From Pseudomonas sp. (GTDB taxonomy: Bacteria; Pseudomonadota; Gammaproteobacteria; Pseudomonadales; Pseudomonadaceae): a stretch of 7,327 nt of DNA. Shown piece after piece: positions 6,759-7,327 of this stretch (position 1 is the first letter of the stretch; every line of letters begins with the position of its first letter). The notes beneath the pieces were generated by a model. It was not told where the DNA came from, ran no database searches, and saw nothing but the letters and a program-made list of their open reading frames with translations. The position numbers were made by a program, and so were the translations under genes. The stretch lies in NCBI GenBank assembly GCA_029239415.1, contig JAQZAY010000186.1:1-7327 (forward strand), given 5' to 3'.

Positions 6759-7148
6759 ATGCCCATCGTGCGTATAGAAGACCCCGTACAGCGAACGCCT
6801 GAAACACGTCAGGCGGTCATCGAGACGGTTTACCGTTGCCTGCGACACGTCTTCAAGGTGAGCGACGAGGAGCTGCAAGCGCGTTATCACACCTACGCCC
6901 CTCAGGACTTTCGCAGCCCAGGGGACTGCGAGGCCTTCATTCAGGTCGAGATCACCGTCTTCAAAGGGCGCACCCTGGAAACCAAGCGTCGGTTGTACCA
7001 GGCCCTCAGCCAGGCGTTGTCGGAGCAGCTTCACCTGCCGATGGAGGCGGTGCTGATCCTGCTCGACGAGCGTGAGGGTGAGAACTGGGGCATGCGCGGC
7101 GGCATACCCGCCTGCGAGATCGACTTCGGGTATGCCATCGACATCTAG
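6759..7148 (+). CDS. Tautomerase-superfamily protein (Pro-1, MSAD-like length)
   Basis: The 129-residue product begins Met-Pro-Ile, so after Met removal it carries the N-terminal catalytic proline of the tautomerase/4-oxalocrotonate superfamily. Its length and layout fit the malonate semialdehyde decarboxylase (MSAD)-like, two beta-alpha-beta unit group: VFKGRTLETK (67-76) sits where MSAD has its R-P-R segment, and NWGMRGG (109-115) resembles the Trp-containing C-terminal region. The first MSAD arginine appears to be K69, the second R71 is kept. Known members isomerise enols, hydrate unsaturated acids or decarboxylate beta-keto acids. The ATG lies 2 nt after the PaiB-like stop, with GAGG at 6748-6751, so it is tightly coupled to that gene. 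It may move a double bond in an imine, hydrazone or enol product of the neighbouring oxidases; this is inference. It is the last gene before the terminator. Confidence 0.88.
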   Translation: MPIVRIEDPVQRTPETRQAVIETVYRCLRHVFKVSDEELQARYHTYAPQDFRSPGDCEAFIQVEITVFKGRTLETKRRLYQALSQALSEQLHLPMEAVLILLDEREGENWGMRGGIPACEIDFGYAIDI

Positions 7149-7177
7149 TCTCGAGACGACCCTGGCTGGAGCGGCAA

Positions 7178-7209
7178 ACAGAAACGGCGCCCGAAGGCGC
7201 CGTTTCTGT
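7178..7209. terminator. Bidirectional intrinsic terminator between the cassette and rho
   Basis: A perfect 14-bp stem (7178-7191 with 7196-7209) with a 4-nt loop contains the GC core GGCGCC flanked by AAAC/GTTT. On the minus strand the loop reads C-UUCG-G, the extra-stable tetraloop, and the stem is followed by further Ts (GTTTCTGTTT), so it is best fitted to end rho mRNA. On the plus strand the inner hairpin is followed by GTTTCTGT, so it can also end the cassette, whose last stop is at 7148. Confidence 0.88.
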
Positions 7210-7221
7210 GCGAAGCGCTTG

Positions 7222-7327
7222 TTACTTGCGCTTCATCGACAAGAAGAACTCGTCGTTGGTCTTGGTCTGCTTGAGCTTGTCGACCAGGAACTCGACGGCA
7301 GCGATCTCGTCCATCGGGTGCAGCAGC
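7222..7327 (-). CDS. rho: Transcription termination factor Rho, C-terminal 34 codons (cut by right edge)
   Basis: On the minus strand the last 34 codons are visible, ending in TAA (complement of 7222-7224). The peptide contains [15 protein letters not shown] and then [10 protein letters not shown], with the end MKRK. E. coli Rho ends in a closely similar KLAMTKTNDDFFEMMKRS, so identity is clear despite the short length. Rho is the essential hexameric RNA helicase that ends transcription at Rho-dependent sites. It is convergent with the seven-gene cassette, and only 73 nt separate the two stop codons. It serves as the chromosomal anchor for this locus and indicates a pseudomonad or related gammaproteobacterium. 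Confidence 0.95.
   Translation of the reverse strand, partial: LLHPMDEIAAVEFLVDKLKQTKTNDEFFLSMKRK

Noticed and set aside
7148..7157. Perfect 10-bp palindrome GTCTCGAGAC just after the tautomerase stop
   Set aside because: Too short and isolated to call an operator or attachment site; no second copy seen.

Overview
The window is high-GC, tightly packed bacterial DNA. It most likely comes from a Pseudomonas chromosome. The best marker is the minus-strand 3' end of rho at the right edge, whose C-terminus (TKTNDEFF...MKRK) is of the pseudomonad/gammaproteobacterial type. Codon use looks uniform throughout, and I see no insertion sequence, integrase, tRNA or CRISPR.

Layout: positions 1-7148 hold seven plus-strand genes in a single head-to-tail run. 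In order they are: the C-terminal two thirds of an HpaB/PvcC-type flavin monooxygenase (cut by the left edge); a VanA/DdmC-type Rieske oxygenase; a class III PLP aminotransferase of the diaminobutyrate type; an ornithine/lysine-type amine N-hydroxylase; a PuuB/DadA-like FAD amine oxidase; a PaiB/KtzT-family split-barrel protein; and a small Pro-1 tautomerase. Gaps are 70, 14, -4, -8, 27 and 2 nt, which suggests one polycistronic unit with translational coupling in the middle. A strong hairpin at 7178-7209 lies between this run and the convergent rho gene and probably terminates both transcripts. No promoter is visible, so it must lie left of the window.

Working together: five of the seven genes are oxidoreductases or oxygenases, one is a transaminase and one a tautomerase, so the cassette looks like biosynthesis of a small nitrogenous metabolite rather than catabolism. 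The most interesting point is the pairing of an amine N-hydroxylase with a PaiB-family protein. Piperazate synthase (KtzT), the heme enzyme that closes the N-N bond of piperazate from N5-hydroxyornithine made by KtzI, belongs to this family and is routinely misannotated as a transcriptional regulator. Here an extra diaminobutyrate-type aminotransferase is translationally coupled to the N-hydroxylase, and two substrate-contact positions of the hydroxylase appear altered. The hypothesis is therefore an N-N bond-forming pathway, perhaps on diaminobutyrate (five-membered pyrazolidine) rather than ornithine (six-membered piperazate). The FAD oxidase, tautomerase, Rieske and HpaB-type enzymes would then desaturate, isomerise and hydroxylate the ring. 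This is inference. No scaffold enzyme (NRPS, NIS synthetase, PKS) and no dedicated flavin or Rieske reductase lies inside the window, so the cluster probably continues to the left.
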